DNA of 64,000 nucleotides from Megaustenia siamemsis (lineage: Eukaryota > Mollusca > Gastropoda > Stylommatophora > Ariophantidae), in NCBI GenBank assembly GCA_032433765.1, contig JAVIAB010000051.1, forward strand, positions 85,629,493 through 85,693,492, written 5' to 3'. This document shows, piece after piece, positions 43,717 to 54,889 of this stretch. Under the pieces are notes generated by a model, which made no database searches, was not told the origin of the DNA, and saw only the letters and a list, made by a program, of their open reading frames with translations. A program made the translations under genes and the position numbers. How positions within the stretch are numbered: position 1 is the first letter of the stretch; each line of letters opens with the position of its first letter.

Positions 43717-44195
43717 TCCATCATGGCCCAGTCGACAACCTACATGATCCATCATGGCCCAGTCGACAACCTACATTCGTCCATCTCGACACAGTCGACA
43801 ACCTACATTCATCCATCTCGACACAGTCGACAACCTACATTCATCCATCTCGACACAGTCGACAATCTACATGATCCATCATGGCACAGTCGACAACCTA
43901 CATGATCCATCATGGCCCAGTCGACAACCTACATGATCCATCTCGACACAGTCGACAACCTACATGATCCATCATGGCACAGTCGACAACCTACATTCAT
44001 CCATCATGGCACAGTCGACAACCTACATTCGTCCATCTCGACACAGTCGACAATCTACATGATCCATCATGGCACAGTCGACAACCTACATGATCCATCA
44101 TGGCCCAGTCGACAACCTACATGATCCATCATGGCCCAGTCGACAACCTACATGAGCCATCATGGCACAGTCGACAACCTACATTCGTCCATCAC
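43618..44195. repeat. 31-bp minisatellite, right arm
   Basis: Mirror of the left array. The order of the CATGATGG and TCTCGACA unit types is the same, so the whole array was copied as a block. Confidence 0.95.
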
Positions 44196-44490
44196 GACAT
44201 ACCATACGTCTCTGATAAAACGACATGACATACGTGACTGTTACAACGAGATGACTATTACAACGAAATGACTGTTACATTGACATGACTGTTACATTGA
44301 CATGACTGTTACATTGACATGACATACGTGTCTACTACATCGACATGACTGATACAACGACATGGCTATTACAACGACATACCATACGTCTCTGATAAAA
44401 TGACATGACATACGTGTCTGTTACAACGACATGACATACGTGTCTGTTAAAACGAGATGACCATTACAACGAAATGACTGCTACATTGTC
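44196..44490. repeat. Irregular 17-bp-type repeat, right arm
   Basis: Mirror of 36535-36833 (TGACATGACTGTTACAT units). Confidence 0.85.
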
Positions 44491-45534
44491 AGTAGCCAAA
44501 CATTGAATATAAATTCGAAGGCTTCGAGATGCAGATGTGTAGAAGAATAGGGAGTATTGGTTGGAAAGAATATGCCCTTTTGCCCTACCGTGTCTAACTT
44601 TTTTTTTTTTGACTTTGGACCTAGATTTTTAATGTTTTGAATTCAACTTTTTAGTTATGAGACGAAATTTTGGGGTTTGGAACTAAGTTTTCTTATCTGT
44701 AAGGTTCACCATTACTGTTGTCTGTTATTCGTTGAAGTGCTAAAGATATAGAACTCCAAAGTCTAAGCTTTCGTTGGTTTCGGAGTAACGTTTTGGTCTT
44801 TGGTTGTTGAGTCAGTCGAATAAAAGTCGTCGTCTGTTAATTTGAACGTCGTCCCATGCTCTACTACAACTTTCACTACTACAACTTCTACACCGACTAC
44901 GTCTACAACTACAACTTTCACTACTACAACTTCTACTACCAACTACCTCCACAACCAACTTCCTCTAATACACGCCAACTTCTAACCTACTACTACAACT
45001 TCCAACTTACTACCTCACCCCATCAAGCGACAGGTCCATTCTGACAACGTGACCACCTCCCCTTTAGCAATTTAACAGTATTATGTATTACTTCTTGTAA
45101 ATAAACTACTTTGTTTCTTATGTATTATACTTGTCTATAATGTACAATAGTTAAAGACTACATTATTGTCTACCCCTGTGTTATCTATTGTGGTATATAT
45201 ACGAATAAAACATTAAATAAATAAATAAACTTGTCAGTGTTAATTTCCCCTAAACATCTCACATTAAAACAACCACCCAGTAAAATGCCCCTGATAAGTG
45301 GTATTCTAATCTTCAGATGATAAAAAGTCCGTAGCCCTGGCCAGTCTGGCACTCAAACATTCAATCAAAACTTTTCACAGCGAAACACGGTCTTTGAACA
45401 CGAAACGGCGCAAAGATATTAATTACCCCCAAGCATCTCACATTAAAACATCGGTATCGTGAAATTCCCCTGTTAAATGACACTCCTGATGAACACTTAC
45501 CGTCTAACGGGAAGTAAGTACTCACGGGAGGCGG

Positions 45535-45735
45535 ATTCTTTGATCGCGCTTAACGTTAAACGCTTGCTGCGCGTCTTCGCTGCGCGTCTTCGCTGCGCAT
45601 CTACCGGCTTCTTTGATCTTGCGGCACCTCGCGCGCTGCGCGAGGTCGCCTCGCGTCTACCGTGAACTCTTTGATCTTGCGGCCCCTTGCGGCGCGTCTA
45701 CCGGGAACTCTTTGATCTCTCGCTTAACGTTAAAC
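45535..45735. promoter_or_regulatory. GC island with CTTTGATC sites, right arm
   Basis: Mirror of 35291-35490: four CTTTGATC cores and two TTAACGTTAA palindromes. Confidence 0.5.
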
Positions 45736-46044
45736 ACAGTGTTTCGTATTTGGCGTGTAGCGTGTGTAACGGCCTAAGCTGTTACCTTTAATTCTAAAGG
45801 AAGTTTTTTAAAAACAATAAATAAACTTGTCACTGTTTTTATTGACTGAGAGTATAAAGAAAGAATAGATTTATGAAAGTTACGGAACCATTGAAAGTAC
45901 AAAGAATATAATAGATTTATGATACCACCACCACCCCTTCACCACCCCTTCACCACCGCCGCGGGAGGTCACCACACCACCACGAGCGCTCACCCGAGAG
46001 GTCACCGGGAGGTCACCACCACCACGACCGGAACAAAAATGGGC

Positions 46045-46206
46045 GGGTAGACTCTCATATAAGGAAAAACGGTAGACTCTCATATAAGGAAAAACAACCC
46101 GGCTGCAGCGATTTGGCTGCAGATGGAAGCACATTCTGCAGGTAGACTATTTATATAAGGAAAAACAACCCGGCTGCAGCGATTTGGCTGCAGATGGAAG
46201 CACATT
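46045..46206. repeat. Subterminal direct repeats, right arm
   Basis: Mirror of 34829-34990 (GGCTGCAGATGGAAGCACAT units). Confidence 0.85.
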
Positions 46207-46236
46207 TGGGGTCCCTAATTGACATTGTATACTACT

Positions 46237-46242
46237 TACCGT
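46237..46242. repeat. 6-bp target-site duplication, right
   Basis: TACCGT immediately after the last base of the right arm. Confidence 0.8.
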
Positions 46243-46464
46243 TACAGTCTCTTTTTTCTTGACTTTCATGTCTCATTGTTTTTTCCACGTTGAAGGTAAA
46301 ATTAAACCTAAAGCAGATAATGCATGCAGTTGGTCCACTCTTGCGCTAAGAACCATAACCCAGTATCAGTAAGCGGGAATACTCTAGAACACTATTATTG
46401 ACGCCTTAATGCTTTTCACTTAATAATAATACTTGTTCTTCATATAAAACCCACTCTATCTTGA
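46243..46464. other. Right flank of the palindromic element
   Basis: Unique DNA; no feature. Confidence 0.4.
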
Positions 46465-46465
46465 T

Positions 46466-46795
46466 TACTCAGGAGGTCTCGTTAGCCTAGTTGGGAAAAC
46501 CACCCCCTACTGGACTAGCGACGTTCGGACAACCCGTGTTCGATTCCCACTGGGAGCAGTGTGAGTTGTACTCGTGGTTGGGGGGAAAAAACCCACGGTC
46601 GACCCAGCCGTTTGCAGAAATGGGTACCAGAGTATTACCCTGGGAAGGTGAGGAATGTCGCCTCGCATCGTGAGTTTCGATGCTTGAAGCGACACTATCC
46701 AGAAATCTCCGAACATTTCTGGATAGGCGGCCGAGCACATACGGGTGGAAACTCGCGTGCTAAGACGCCGGTTCAAGTCTCGTACTGTTACCTTT
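46466..46795 (+). mobile_element. SINE-D, composite element with two tRNA-like modules
   Basis: Module one: TCGTTAGCCTAGTTGGG (A box) and GTGTTCGATTCCC (B box). The middle, with CCAGCCGTTTGCAGAAATGG, GTACCAGAGTATTACCCTGG, resembles the SINE-A core (CCAGCC...ATGGGTACC...CCTGGGAAAG). Then comes a perfect hairpin and a second tRNA-like module GGCGGCCGAGCACA ... GGTTCAAGTCTCG with a long variable arm (Leu/Ser-like). A C/T homopolymer follows. It may be one dimeric SINE or a SINE beside a tRNA-like element. Confidence 0.65.
46695..46726. other. Perfect 12-bp hairpin within SINE-D
   Basis: CTATCCAGAAAT - CTCCGAAC - ATTTCTGGATAG: a 12-bp stem and an 8-base loop between the two tRNA-like modules. 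Confidence 0.9.
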
Positions 46796-46812
46796 ACCTG
46801 TTGGTTACTCAA

Positions 46813-46848
46813 CCCCCCCCCCCCCCCCTTTTTTTTTCTTTTCCTGCA
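46813..46848. repeat. Poly-C / poly-T tract
   Basis: Homopolymer run at the end of SINE-D. Confidence 0.9.
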
Positions 46849-46879
46849 TGATATCGAATATTGTCTGAGCATAATTTAT

Positions 46880-48375
46880 TGTTTTTAATTGATGTCGACA
46901 TAAGAGCAAGAAAAGAACACCCTGATCCTACTGAGCTGATAAATGACAAAGACGGACAGCCAATATCAAATAATCAATGTATGCAACAGAGATGGAAAGA
47001 ATATTTTGAAGACCTGTTAAACATACCAGGAAACAGGAGTGCAATGGCTGCACAGAATATTTAATGCAGCATGGCACCAACAACAAACACAGAAGACTGG
47101 CAACAGGCAATCATCATACCAATATGGAAAAATAAAGGTAGCAAAAGAGACTGCAATCAATATAGAGGTATACCTCTTCTCAGCCATGTAGGAAAGCTAT
47201 ACGCAAAAATCTTGGGAAAAAGGCGGAGACCAATAATAGAACTACAGTTAAGCAATTCTCAAATGGGGTTCCGAAAAAACAGAGGATGTACCGACACACT
47301 ATTCACACTAAAACAGCTTGCAGAAAAAACGACATAACACAATCAAAACTCATACATAGCCTTCATTGACCAGGAAAAAGCATTCGACAGAGTAAATAGA
47401 GAACAACTGTGGGAGATAATAACAACATACGGAGTAAGCCAACATCTAACCAACCTTATTATAAGTCTCTACTCCAACATCAGCTGCAGGGTCAGAACAG
47501 CAGCAGGCTACACAGACCACTTCGAAGTTAGATCAGGTGTAAGACAGGGGTGCGTACTATCCCCCTACTGTTTATTACATACATGGACTATATATGCAAG
47601 CTAGCCAACCCATCAGAGACAGAGGAGATCAACGAGCTTTATTTGCAGACGACCAGGCACTAATACATGAAACAATAGAAGACCTACAAGAACACTTAAA
47701 CAAACCCAACATCTCAGGCACAAAATACAACATGAAAATCAACAACAACAAAACAGAAGTCATGAATGTCGCCAAAAATAAACAGAACATCAACATAACT
47801 ATAGAAGGCAGACAACTTAAACAAGTAGAGGAAATCACGTAGGAAGCCTAATGACAAACGATAATTCTTAAACAGCAGAGATAGAATCAAGATGCAACAA
47901 AGCTTGTCAAATCATTGGACAGTTATCACCACTATTGTCCAACAAAGAAATAACTCTGGAGGCAAACCGAGCACTATACAATACAATCTTCATCCCAACG
48001 TTGTGCTACCAATGTCAGACCTGGACACTAGATGCAAGAACAATAAGAAAAATAACCTCTACAGAGATTAAATGTGTTAGAAGAATGACAGGAAACAGTC
48101 TGAGAGATAAGATCATAAATGAAGAACTGAGAAAAAAGCTAGGAATAGCCCCCGTCATAGAATATATAAGGAAACAACAGATAAAATGGGTTGGCCACGT
48201 GACAAGGCAGAAAGAACAAAACAAAACACAACCACCCTTCAACAAACGTTGTGAGAACACCAGACCCAAGGGTCGACCACGAAAAATATGGGTCGATGGA
48301 ATATTAGAAGCACTAGGAAACATAACAGCAGCCGAGGCGAACAGAAGAGCAAAATATATCTCCCCTCGACGCTGA
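46880..48375 (+). pseudogene. Decayed LINE reverse transcriptase
   Basis: RT motifs are readable across several frames: YRGIPLLSHVGKLYAKILGK (47160), SQMGFRKNRGCTDTLFTLKQ (47260), FIDQEKAFDRVNREQLW (47360), GVRQGCVLSPY (47540) and LFADDQALIHE (47635). A longer C-terminal open piece is at 47935-48375, with WVGHVTRQ and PKGRPRKIW. At least three frame changes separate the parts. The catalytic ADD is kept, but the gene cannot be read through. It is a different lineage from the RTE at 28 kb and from LINE-G. Confidence 0.85.
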
Positions 48376-48427
48376 AAGGCAGATGAGGAAGAATTGATGT
48401 CTAAATCTCACAATCGTGCTGTTGTCT

Positions 48428-48435
48428 TTATATAT

Positions 48436-48484
<49 letters not shown>

Positions 48485-48492
48485 TATATAAC
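48428..48492. repeat. (TA)n microsatellite
   Basis: Interrupted by two TACATG/TACATA steps. Confidence 0.95.
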
Positions 48493-48608
48493 TGCGAACA
48501 TCGTGCATTGATAACGTAGAATTGCACTAAAGTGATTGGGGACAAATTAAGTTTTGTTTACCCTGAGTGGACAGCTAAACAAATTAGACAATACAAAGGA
48601 ACTAGACC

Positions 48609-48927
48609 AATGATTCCCAATGTGTGAGCTACAGCTCCCAGTGGGGTACCCAAAAATGCCGTGTGTATACTCAGTGTTTTTAAATCATAAAATTGCATCA
48701 TCAATTTTTCATATGAATGTTATAATTGATTACTTTTCTTTTCTCGTCTTAATATTCATTAGTATGTAAATGAATTGACATATTATAGTGTCGTACATCT
48801 TATATATCTTATCATAGAATCAGAGTTTATCTGACTTATACGATCGTAACTGCCATGAGGCGCCGTCGCTACATGATCAGTAGGAAGAGGGAGCCTCTGG
48901 TGTCAAACGTTTGAGAACCTCTGGGCT
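48609..48927. mobile_element. Possible hAT-type MITE
   Basis: The left end CAATGATTCCCAATGTGTG and the right end, reversed, CAGAGGTTCTCAAACG resemble the CAGTGGTTCTCAA type ends of hAT/Charlie elements. A TSD is not clear (AACTAGAC versus GGCTACAG share four of eight bases). Confidence 0.35.
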
Positions 48928-49484
48928 ACAGTGTCGAGATGGAATAAAAGGCGTACTTTAGCATATCAATAGATACGCTACCTAACAGACACACAGATAT
49001 ACACTCTCACACACTTGCACATTAATCTTCGTTTTTACATAAAACTAGAGGTAGGCTGCTGTCCCTCCTCTTTAGTTTGTGCAAGAGACTCTTTCAACAT
49101 CGCAGATTTCCCCAAAATTCTAATGGCAGATCTAGCAATAGAATCAATGATATGCAAATTTATGTTGCATTGACTTATCTCTTGCGTCTTTTATTTTCTA
49201 ACATTGACTTTATTTTATTCTAGAGTGTTATTGTCACATTTATCTTCCATGTGCTGCGATTGTCGACTATATTTTCCCAGACTTTCTCATCGATAAAGAA
49301 TTCACACAGAAATGCTCTGCAGGCAACTGAACATCTCAAATGTGATCGTCTACCGAGGCTTACCTTGTATGGCTTTCATCTACACAATATGGATTGTGCA
49401 CATGGTTAATGCAGATTATATATTTTTTTATCACTTTAGTCTGGAAGTCTACAACATTATCAGCTTGTTCCATTGTTTTCTCAT
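48928..49484. other. No recognisable feature
   Basis: Unique AT-rich DNA. Confidence 0.35.
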
Positions 49485-49900
49485 TTAGTTCGTTTGTCGT
49501 CGCATTATCCTCATCGCACATCACACATCGTACATCGCACATCTCACATCGTACATCGTACAGCTGCCCATAAGCGCTCAGATCTGCTCCCCAACTTGAA
49601 GCAATAAACTGGTTCACAAGTCCTCCACCGTTCTCCTCGTAGCTCTCCTGAATTTGGGCAACATCCCTCCTAACATGAAGGTCTGGGAGTCGCACCAGAG
49701 CTGCAGAATCACGAACTGCATCAAAATCTTGATCTCGTCTTTCTTTTCGAGCGGACCGTTAGCGATATACGATGGTCCATTATGACGTAGCCCCACTGAC
49801 GTGCACCCTCAACGATCGACTTACCAGAAATAACGGAGCCAGAAACCAGGAATACCGTAGCACCAGCACAGAATTCTTGAACTGGAACATTCGGTTGGCT
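49485..49900 (-). pseudogene. Relic of the RNase H LINE, 3' region
   Basis: The minus frames contain LVNQFIASSWGADLSAYGQL, an equivalent of the LLRRGSEHLWTC tail region at 20.1 kb, and IMDHRISLTVRSKRK further up. It is heavily decayed, with a short (CATCGCA)n-type repeat near 49505-49560. Confidence 0.4.
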
Positions 49901-50688
49901 AGGCACAAAGATCTACTTGAAGGAGTTAAAAGTAGTCGGCGCCGAACAAATTCAACGGTGGCTATTGGTTAAACAGCTCACAATATAATGACGTAAAACA
50001 CATATCGACTTCACGACGGGGGGAGGCCGCATTTACAGCACCCGATTATCCAAAAAAAAAAGTACGCAGCCACGCTCACACACTCTGTAACACCAGAGCG
50101 CATCTGCTAAATGGAACATTTGATTAACTTTAACGCAGTTACCTACATTAGAGAGCCTAAATTTAAATATCTACAAACGCAAATCCTGCAGTGGTCCAAA
50201 AAACACAATCTCTATTCCACCATTTTAAAACTGAAAGTCGTTCTGTCATTTAATTCTTCGAAGGTAGCAATCACTGGGTGAGTGAGATTTTGTCATATTT
50301 TCAAGTTTCATATTCAGGTAAAGTGTCCTAAGAAAGTTGATCTAATATATAATAAAATGACCGTTAATGTTAATGCTATTTAACATAAGACTCTTCGTGT
50401 CAAAATGTCTTGTATATTATATATAAAACTACCTTGCTAACAAAACAGACTGTCCGCCCAAATGACAGAGGTATGGTTGCCTGGAAAACAGACGGAAAAA
50501 GTAATAACAGTGAAGGAGAGCACAGACCACCTCACCTACAGATGATTTGGCCTTGACATATACAAGGTCACCACCCCCTTCGACATGAATATGGCACGAG
50601 TCTACATTTTTGTCTGCTGATCTATGTATTCATTACTTTTTGTTTTCCTCTGCGAAGAGGTGGGCCGTGATCGTATGAAGAAGAATTA
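49901..50688. other. No recognisable feature
   Basis: Unique DNA. Confidence 0.35.
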
Positions 50689-51490
50689 TAGTCCGTTCAG
50701 AAATTCATAATCACACCTGAATTAGTTTTGCGTGATAACCGCTTGTTATTTTAGTTTCAAAATTTGCATGCAATCTTAGAATATTGATGACGCAAACACA
50801 ACAGATTTTGCACATCAGCGAATTCCTTTGATCTTTTATGACGATATCAAACAAAGTTGATTCAAATTTTAGAGTTTACAGTAATCGTGTTAAATTTTCC
50901 AGTTTACTGGAATTCTTGTCAGAGGCATATCTACATAGTGCTTAATTGTGGGTGTTGTTCGTTATGTGTATTTGGAAACATGAATTCGTTTGTTTACAAT
51001 TGCTGATATAGTAAAAAAGTAACCTTTTGCATAGTTATAAATTTGCATTTCAAACTCATTGTAATTTAGATATAAATGTTGGTATTTAAAGTCAACAAAT
51101 TGTCTACTGAGTCTTCACAAAATTAATAAATATACGCCTTCCCTTCGCTAATTAATGCCCAGGCCGTGGTGCGTCATGTCGTTCAATAACAATTCAGTTT
51201 TGTGCACGGGATTTTCCTGAAGTTAGTGTTTCTGCAATAGCCAAACTATTTTACGTGAACGACCGCACCAAATGAATGTATATATCCTAAAATGGTGTCA
51301 AATTCGAACAGGGTGAATTTAATATACCCTAACGAAGAAAACGTTTAAACTAGATCAAATTTCTCAGAGCAAAAAATATTTCTAAACGTCATCAATATTC
51401 TAAGATTAAATACAAAATTTGAAACCAAAATAACAAGCGGTTATCACGCAAAATTAATTCAGGTGTGATTATGAATTTCTGAACGGACTA
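50689..51490. mobile_element. Mariner/Tc1-type MITE with long TIRs (802 bp)
   Basis: The first about 104 bases (TAGTCCGTTCAGAAATTCAT, AATCACACCTGAATTA, GCGTGATAACCGCTTGTTAT) reappear as the reverse complement at the right end with only a few changes. TA dinucleotides flank both ends (50687-50688, 51491-51492), as left by Tc1/mariner transposases. No open frame of note inside, so it is non-autonomous. Confidence 0.82.
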
Positions 51491-51544
51491 TAGCTGAGCC
51501 TTGTGCAGATTCAGTTGGCTTGTATTCAAGGTTGACATTATGGT

Positions 51545-51573
51545 TTCTTTCATTCTTTCTTTCTTTCTTTTTT
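51545..51573. repeat. (TTTC)n microsatellite
   Basis: Short TTTC run followed by T's. Confidence 0.85.
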
Positions 51574-51629
51574 TTAGGGTGTCTTTTTTGGTTTTGGGAT
51601 AAATATCGTTTGTTCCCGATGTAACAGTG

Positions 51630-52190
51630 GAGGTGAAAATGTGTGCATGTTAATGTTAGTCAAATCTCATATCTTTGTGTGTGCACGCCTATGTAAGTCA
51701 TATCTCATATCTTTGTGTGTGCATGTTAATGTTAGTCTTATCTCATATCTTTGTGTGTGCATGTTAATGTTAGTCAAATCTCATATCTTTGTGTGTGCAC
51801 GCCTATGTAAGTCATATCTCATATCTTTGTATGTGCACGCCTATGTAAGTCATATCTCATATCTTTGTATGTGCACGCCTATGTAAGTCATATCTCATAT
51901 CTTTGTATGTGCACGCCTATGTAAGTCATATCTCATATCTTTGTATGTGCACGCCTATGTTAGTCATATCTTATATCTTTGTGTGTATGTCTACGTTAGG
52001 TATGTGTCATATTTTTGTGTGTGCATGTCTATGTCAGTCATATCTCATATCTTTATGTGCTTGTCTATGTTTTTAATGTGTCATATAACTTGATGTGTGT
52101 CGGTGTTAGTCATGTCTCGTATAGCTGTGTACATGTCTGTGTTATTCACATATCTTATGTCTTTGTGTGTGCATGTCTGTGTTAGTCACT
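51630..52190. repeat. About 38-bp minisatellite, about 14 units, decaying to the right
   Basis: Unit CATATCTCATATCTTTGTGT, GTGCACGCCTATGTAAGT, with an alternative GTGCATGTTAATGTTAGT form. It becomes irregular after 51960. Confidence 0.92.
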
Positions 52191-52515
52191 TCTAGTGACT
52201 CGGGCAGATGGTGCTCGTAAACCTGGGAGGGCAGACCATCTAAGGTCAGAATCCCCCTACATAAAAGACAATCTGCTGCCTTGCAGGAAGATTGGGGACA
52301 ATCAAAGGCCAAGGAAAGCGAACCTGAATAAAATGCTGGCTGAAATCGGATGCACTGGGCCACTGGCGCAGAACACAGTGCAACGTATTAACGGGTGTTC
52401 AGTCAGAGTGGATCTGGCAGACTCTAACTGTGATGTTCTGTCTGTGGGGGCGATCAACACACTTAACCCGACAGCTGACTTAATGAGGGAGTCTGGAATC
52501 CTACTCTGATTGAGT
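52191..52515. other. Unassigned moderately GC-rich segment
   Basis: Higher GC than its surroundings and open for 104 codons on plus (52195-52509), but the translation shows no domain I know. It starts TGACTCGGGCAGATGGTGCT and ends at the (GA)n run, the position a transposable-element edge might occupy. It could be part of a LINE 5' region. Confidence 0.35.
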
Positions 52516-52522
52516 CCTGATC

Positions 52523-52524
<2 letters not shown>

Positions 52525-52577
<53 letters not shown>
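52525..52577. repeat. (GA)n microsatellite
   Basis: Pure dinucleotide run. Confidence 0.97.
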
Positions 52578-52580
<3 letters not shown>

Positions 52581-53244
52581 TGTGTAACAATGAGGTGAGT
52601 GAGTGAGTAAATTCACGGGGAGAAAGTGAGAAAATTAACTCAAACATAATAACGGGTTTCCCGTGAATAGTGAGAGAGTTCAGTTAGAGAGGGGCAGATA
52701 ATGTAAAAGAATTGTGATTGGCTGGAGAGGAAAAATATAGTAAAAGTACAAAGTTAGGTAGGAGATTTTACTTATGCGGACGGCCTGAGAGATTTATACT
52801 AGAGATTAGATTTCAGTTACATATTAAGATGATTTTTCAGTGTAGACAATTGGAGTGCGAAAGTGAGGGAGGCACGATTGTAATGAACAGTGCCTCTAGT
52901 ACATTGCGTGTGTGAGCAGCCGAGCGCAAATTAAGTCGCTGGCTTTTAACTGTTGTGTTACTTGACAAATTATCTGATAATAAACTCAAGTCATATTTTA
53001 TGGGTAGACATTTTGAACAGTACTTTTGTTGTCAGTGTTTGTGGTTGGTAAACGGCGTGGTGAAGAACGAACATTCAGGTCGCGGAGAAGACTGAGTCCT
53101 CAGATTGCTGTGGGGACGTTACATCAGAAAATCAGCGCGAAGTACACCACTTGGAAAGGTTATCGAAATGGAAGCGGAGTTCGTTCCTGGTAATTCAAGG
53201 GCTGCCGGCACAGTCCGGTAGAAGTCCAGAGTAAGGTCAAGCGA
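52578..53244. other. No recognisable feature
   Basis: Unique DNA. Confidence 0.35.
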
Positions 53245-53458
53245 AGCCTGTCAGTGCTGACAGTGAGTACATCAGGCGGCCGGATTCGACGGGGCAGTGA
53301 GACAGGCAAGCAGAGCCTGTCAGTGCTGACAGTGAGTACATCAGGTGGCCGGATTCGACGGGGTAGTGAGACAGGCAAGCAGAGCCTGTCAGTGCTGACA
53401 GTGAGTACATCACGCGGCCGGATTCGACGGGGTAGTGAAACAGTCAAGCAGAACACAC
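53245..53458. repeat. 69-bp tandem repeat, three units
   Basis: Unit AGCCTGTCAGTGCTGACAGT, GAGTACATCAGGCGGCCGGA, TTCGACGGGGCAGTGAGACA, GGCAAGCAG. Each unit contains the palindromic CTGTCAGTGCTGACAG. It is open on both strands because 69 is a multiple of three. Confidence 0.93.
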
Positions 53459-53747
53459 AGCTACGGAGGCATAAGGAATCGAGAGAAGTACTTTCAGAAC
53501 ATTTTCAGCCATCGGCTGAGAAGCAGAAAATAGACTTGTATATCTGAACCGTAAAGTGTGTAACACAAAGTTCTACAGTTGTGTGGCTTCCGCTCTGTCA
53601 CAGTTGTTACAGTTATTCGCCTTATAGGGCGGTGCAGACAAGGGAAGGGTACCAATGCCCCCCCCCCTTTCCCAACAAACATGGTTCATTGATACACCGA
53701 TGTCTCAGCAACATCCCGGAGTTCCAAATCTTTTTGTTTATTTGTTG
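53459..53747. other. No recognisable feature
   Basis: Unique DNA with a short poly-C. Confidence 0.35.
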
Positions 53748-53925
53748 TTGGGATCATCATCACTGCACACCGGGCCAATCCATAGGTGCTCCCATATCCC
53801 CCCCCCCTCCAGAATCTAACAAAAATCCGAGGAGATTCCTGGCCCACGAACTCCGTAGCACGATCTGGTAGGTATCTGCTGACAATTGTCCCCGCTAGAG
53901 CGGCCATACTTATGGTCTGATCTTT
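53748..53925 (-). pseudogene. 3' end of the RNase H LINE family
   Basis: ATCATCATCACTGCACACCG and CATAGGTGCTC at the left match 20085-20125. The minus frame ends near SRIFVRFWRGG. Truncated. Confidence 0.55.
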
Positions 53926-54215
53926 TCGATTTTATGTGCCAACTGACCTTTAACGTGCGCTAGTGCACACGGGACATCCTTTTTTGTTAGCGGTTATCCG
54001 AGAGAGCTAGAAAACTGATAACATTATCAAAGAGATTAGGCGAGGGTAACGTCATAAAGAAACCACAGCTTAATTTTTCTTATTCTTTACAAATTGGCAA
54101 ATACTTCTAATTGGCAAGTACTTCTAATTGACAAGTACTTCTAATTGGCAAGTACAGCTTTGAACCCGGGTCCTTCCTGAGGCCAACGTTGTAGAGTTTC
54201 CAGCCCCATCCAAAC
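53926..54215. other. Unassigned segment with an 18-bp tandem repeat
   Basis: AATTGGCAAGTACTTCT is repeated four times at 54090-54155. Just after it, on minus, a GGGTTCAAA lies in a B-box-like position, but no A box was found. Confidence 0.5.
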
Positions 54216-54539
54216 CTTGTTCAATTATTGCATTGTAAACGAGCTCTTCATCTCCTGGACGAGCTTTAATGGGCTCAGCTCACCAAATCCAGGTGAGAGC
54301 TGTATACACATGGTTATGGTTATGGAAGACCCCGGTATCACTGCAAACGAATTAAAATTCATACATAATATATGTATACACATAGAAATAAATAGTGTCA
54401 AATGCACATATAAATATATACAGTGCCACATGCACACGCAGAGAAAATGCAAAGTTATATGCACAGTCACATACATACGAGGACACATATTCCATGGCTT
54501 ATTTATTTTACTAATAATTCTTTCTATATTAAAAAAAAC

Positions 54540-54600
54540 GTTGTTATTGAGTTACTTGCGGGTCATCATCATTGTACTGCGAACATTTCCAGAACTGTAT
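54540..54600 (-). pseudogene. 3' tip of the RNase H LINE family
   Basis: GTTATTGAGTTACTTGCGGG and TCATCATCATTG match 20062-20100. Confidence 0.6.
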
Positions 54601-54744
54601 TACAACTCAAGTCGTAAGATCTCTTGTATGAAGAGTGTTCGTTGAACTTTTGCAATAGATAAACTGGCGCTAATAATTGGCAGACAGATAAATATTCTTC
54701 TTTTCTTCTTTCTTTTTCTTTCTCTCCCTCTCCATTTCTCTCTC

Positions 54745-54745
54745 A

Positions 54746-54819
<74 letters not shown>

Positions 54820-54825
54820 GTTCGT
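54745..54825. repeat. (CT)n microsatellite
   Basis: Dinucleotide run with few interruptions. Confidence 0.97.
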
Positions 54826-54889
54826 GATTGTTTTCTAGGACTGATCCAATGGTGCTGACAAGTTAAACTGAAATATCAAAGCTCGTCTC

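Larger units (their letters stand above)
34799..46236. mobile_element. Giant palindromic Polinton/Maverick-like element with 4.47-kb TIRs
   Basis: Two arms, 34799-39268 and 41761-46236, are reverse complements of each other almost base for base (paired coordinates sum to about 81029 in the inner half). They surround a unique centre of 2492 bases. The termini are 5'-AGTAGTATACAATG and CATTGTATACTACT-3', flanked by the 6-bp repeat TACCGT. A 6-bp duplication with AG/CT ends is what the retrovirus-type integrase of Polintons/Mavericks (and adintoviruses) leaves. No polB, integrase, protease, packaging ATPase or capsid gene is visible, so the copy cannot be autonomous as it stands. Its cargo is a Bcl-2-like frame and a C2H2 ORF in each arm and a PC4-domain gene in the centre. 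Dada-type transposons can also leave 6-7-bp duplications and are an alternative. Confidence 0.8.
41761..46236. repeat. Right terminal inverted repeat (4476 bp)
   Basis: Reverse complement of 34799-39268. Slightly longer because of a short duplication near 45930-45955 and small indels. Confidence 0.95.

Noticed and set aside
34799..46236. Herpesvirus-like segment with inverted repeats
   Set aside because: The inverted repeats are striking, but no herpesvirus core gene is present, and the AG/CT ends with a 6-bp duplication fit an integrase-type mobile element better.
34799..46236. Assembly artefact (two haplotypes joined head to head)
   Set aside because: The arms end exactly at a matching 6-bp duplication with unrelated flanks, and the arms differ by several indels. 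An artefact would not be expected to create that, though long reads should confirm it.
48609..48927. Confident hAT MITE
   Set aside because: Ends look hAT-like but the putative 8-bp TSD matches at only four positions, so it is kept as a low-confidence feature and not raised as a finding.
52302..52616. 104-codon minus frame
   Set aside because: It starts in a (CT)n run and shows no family resemblance.
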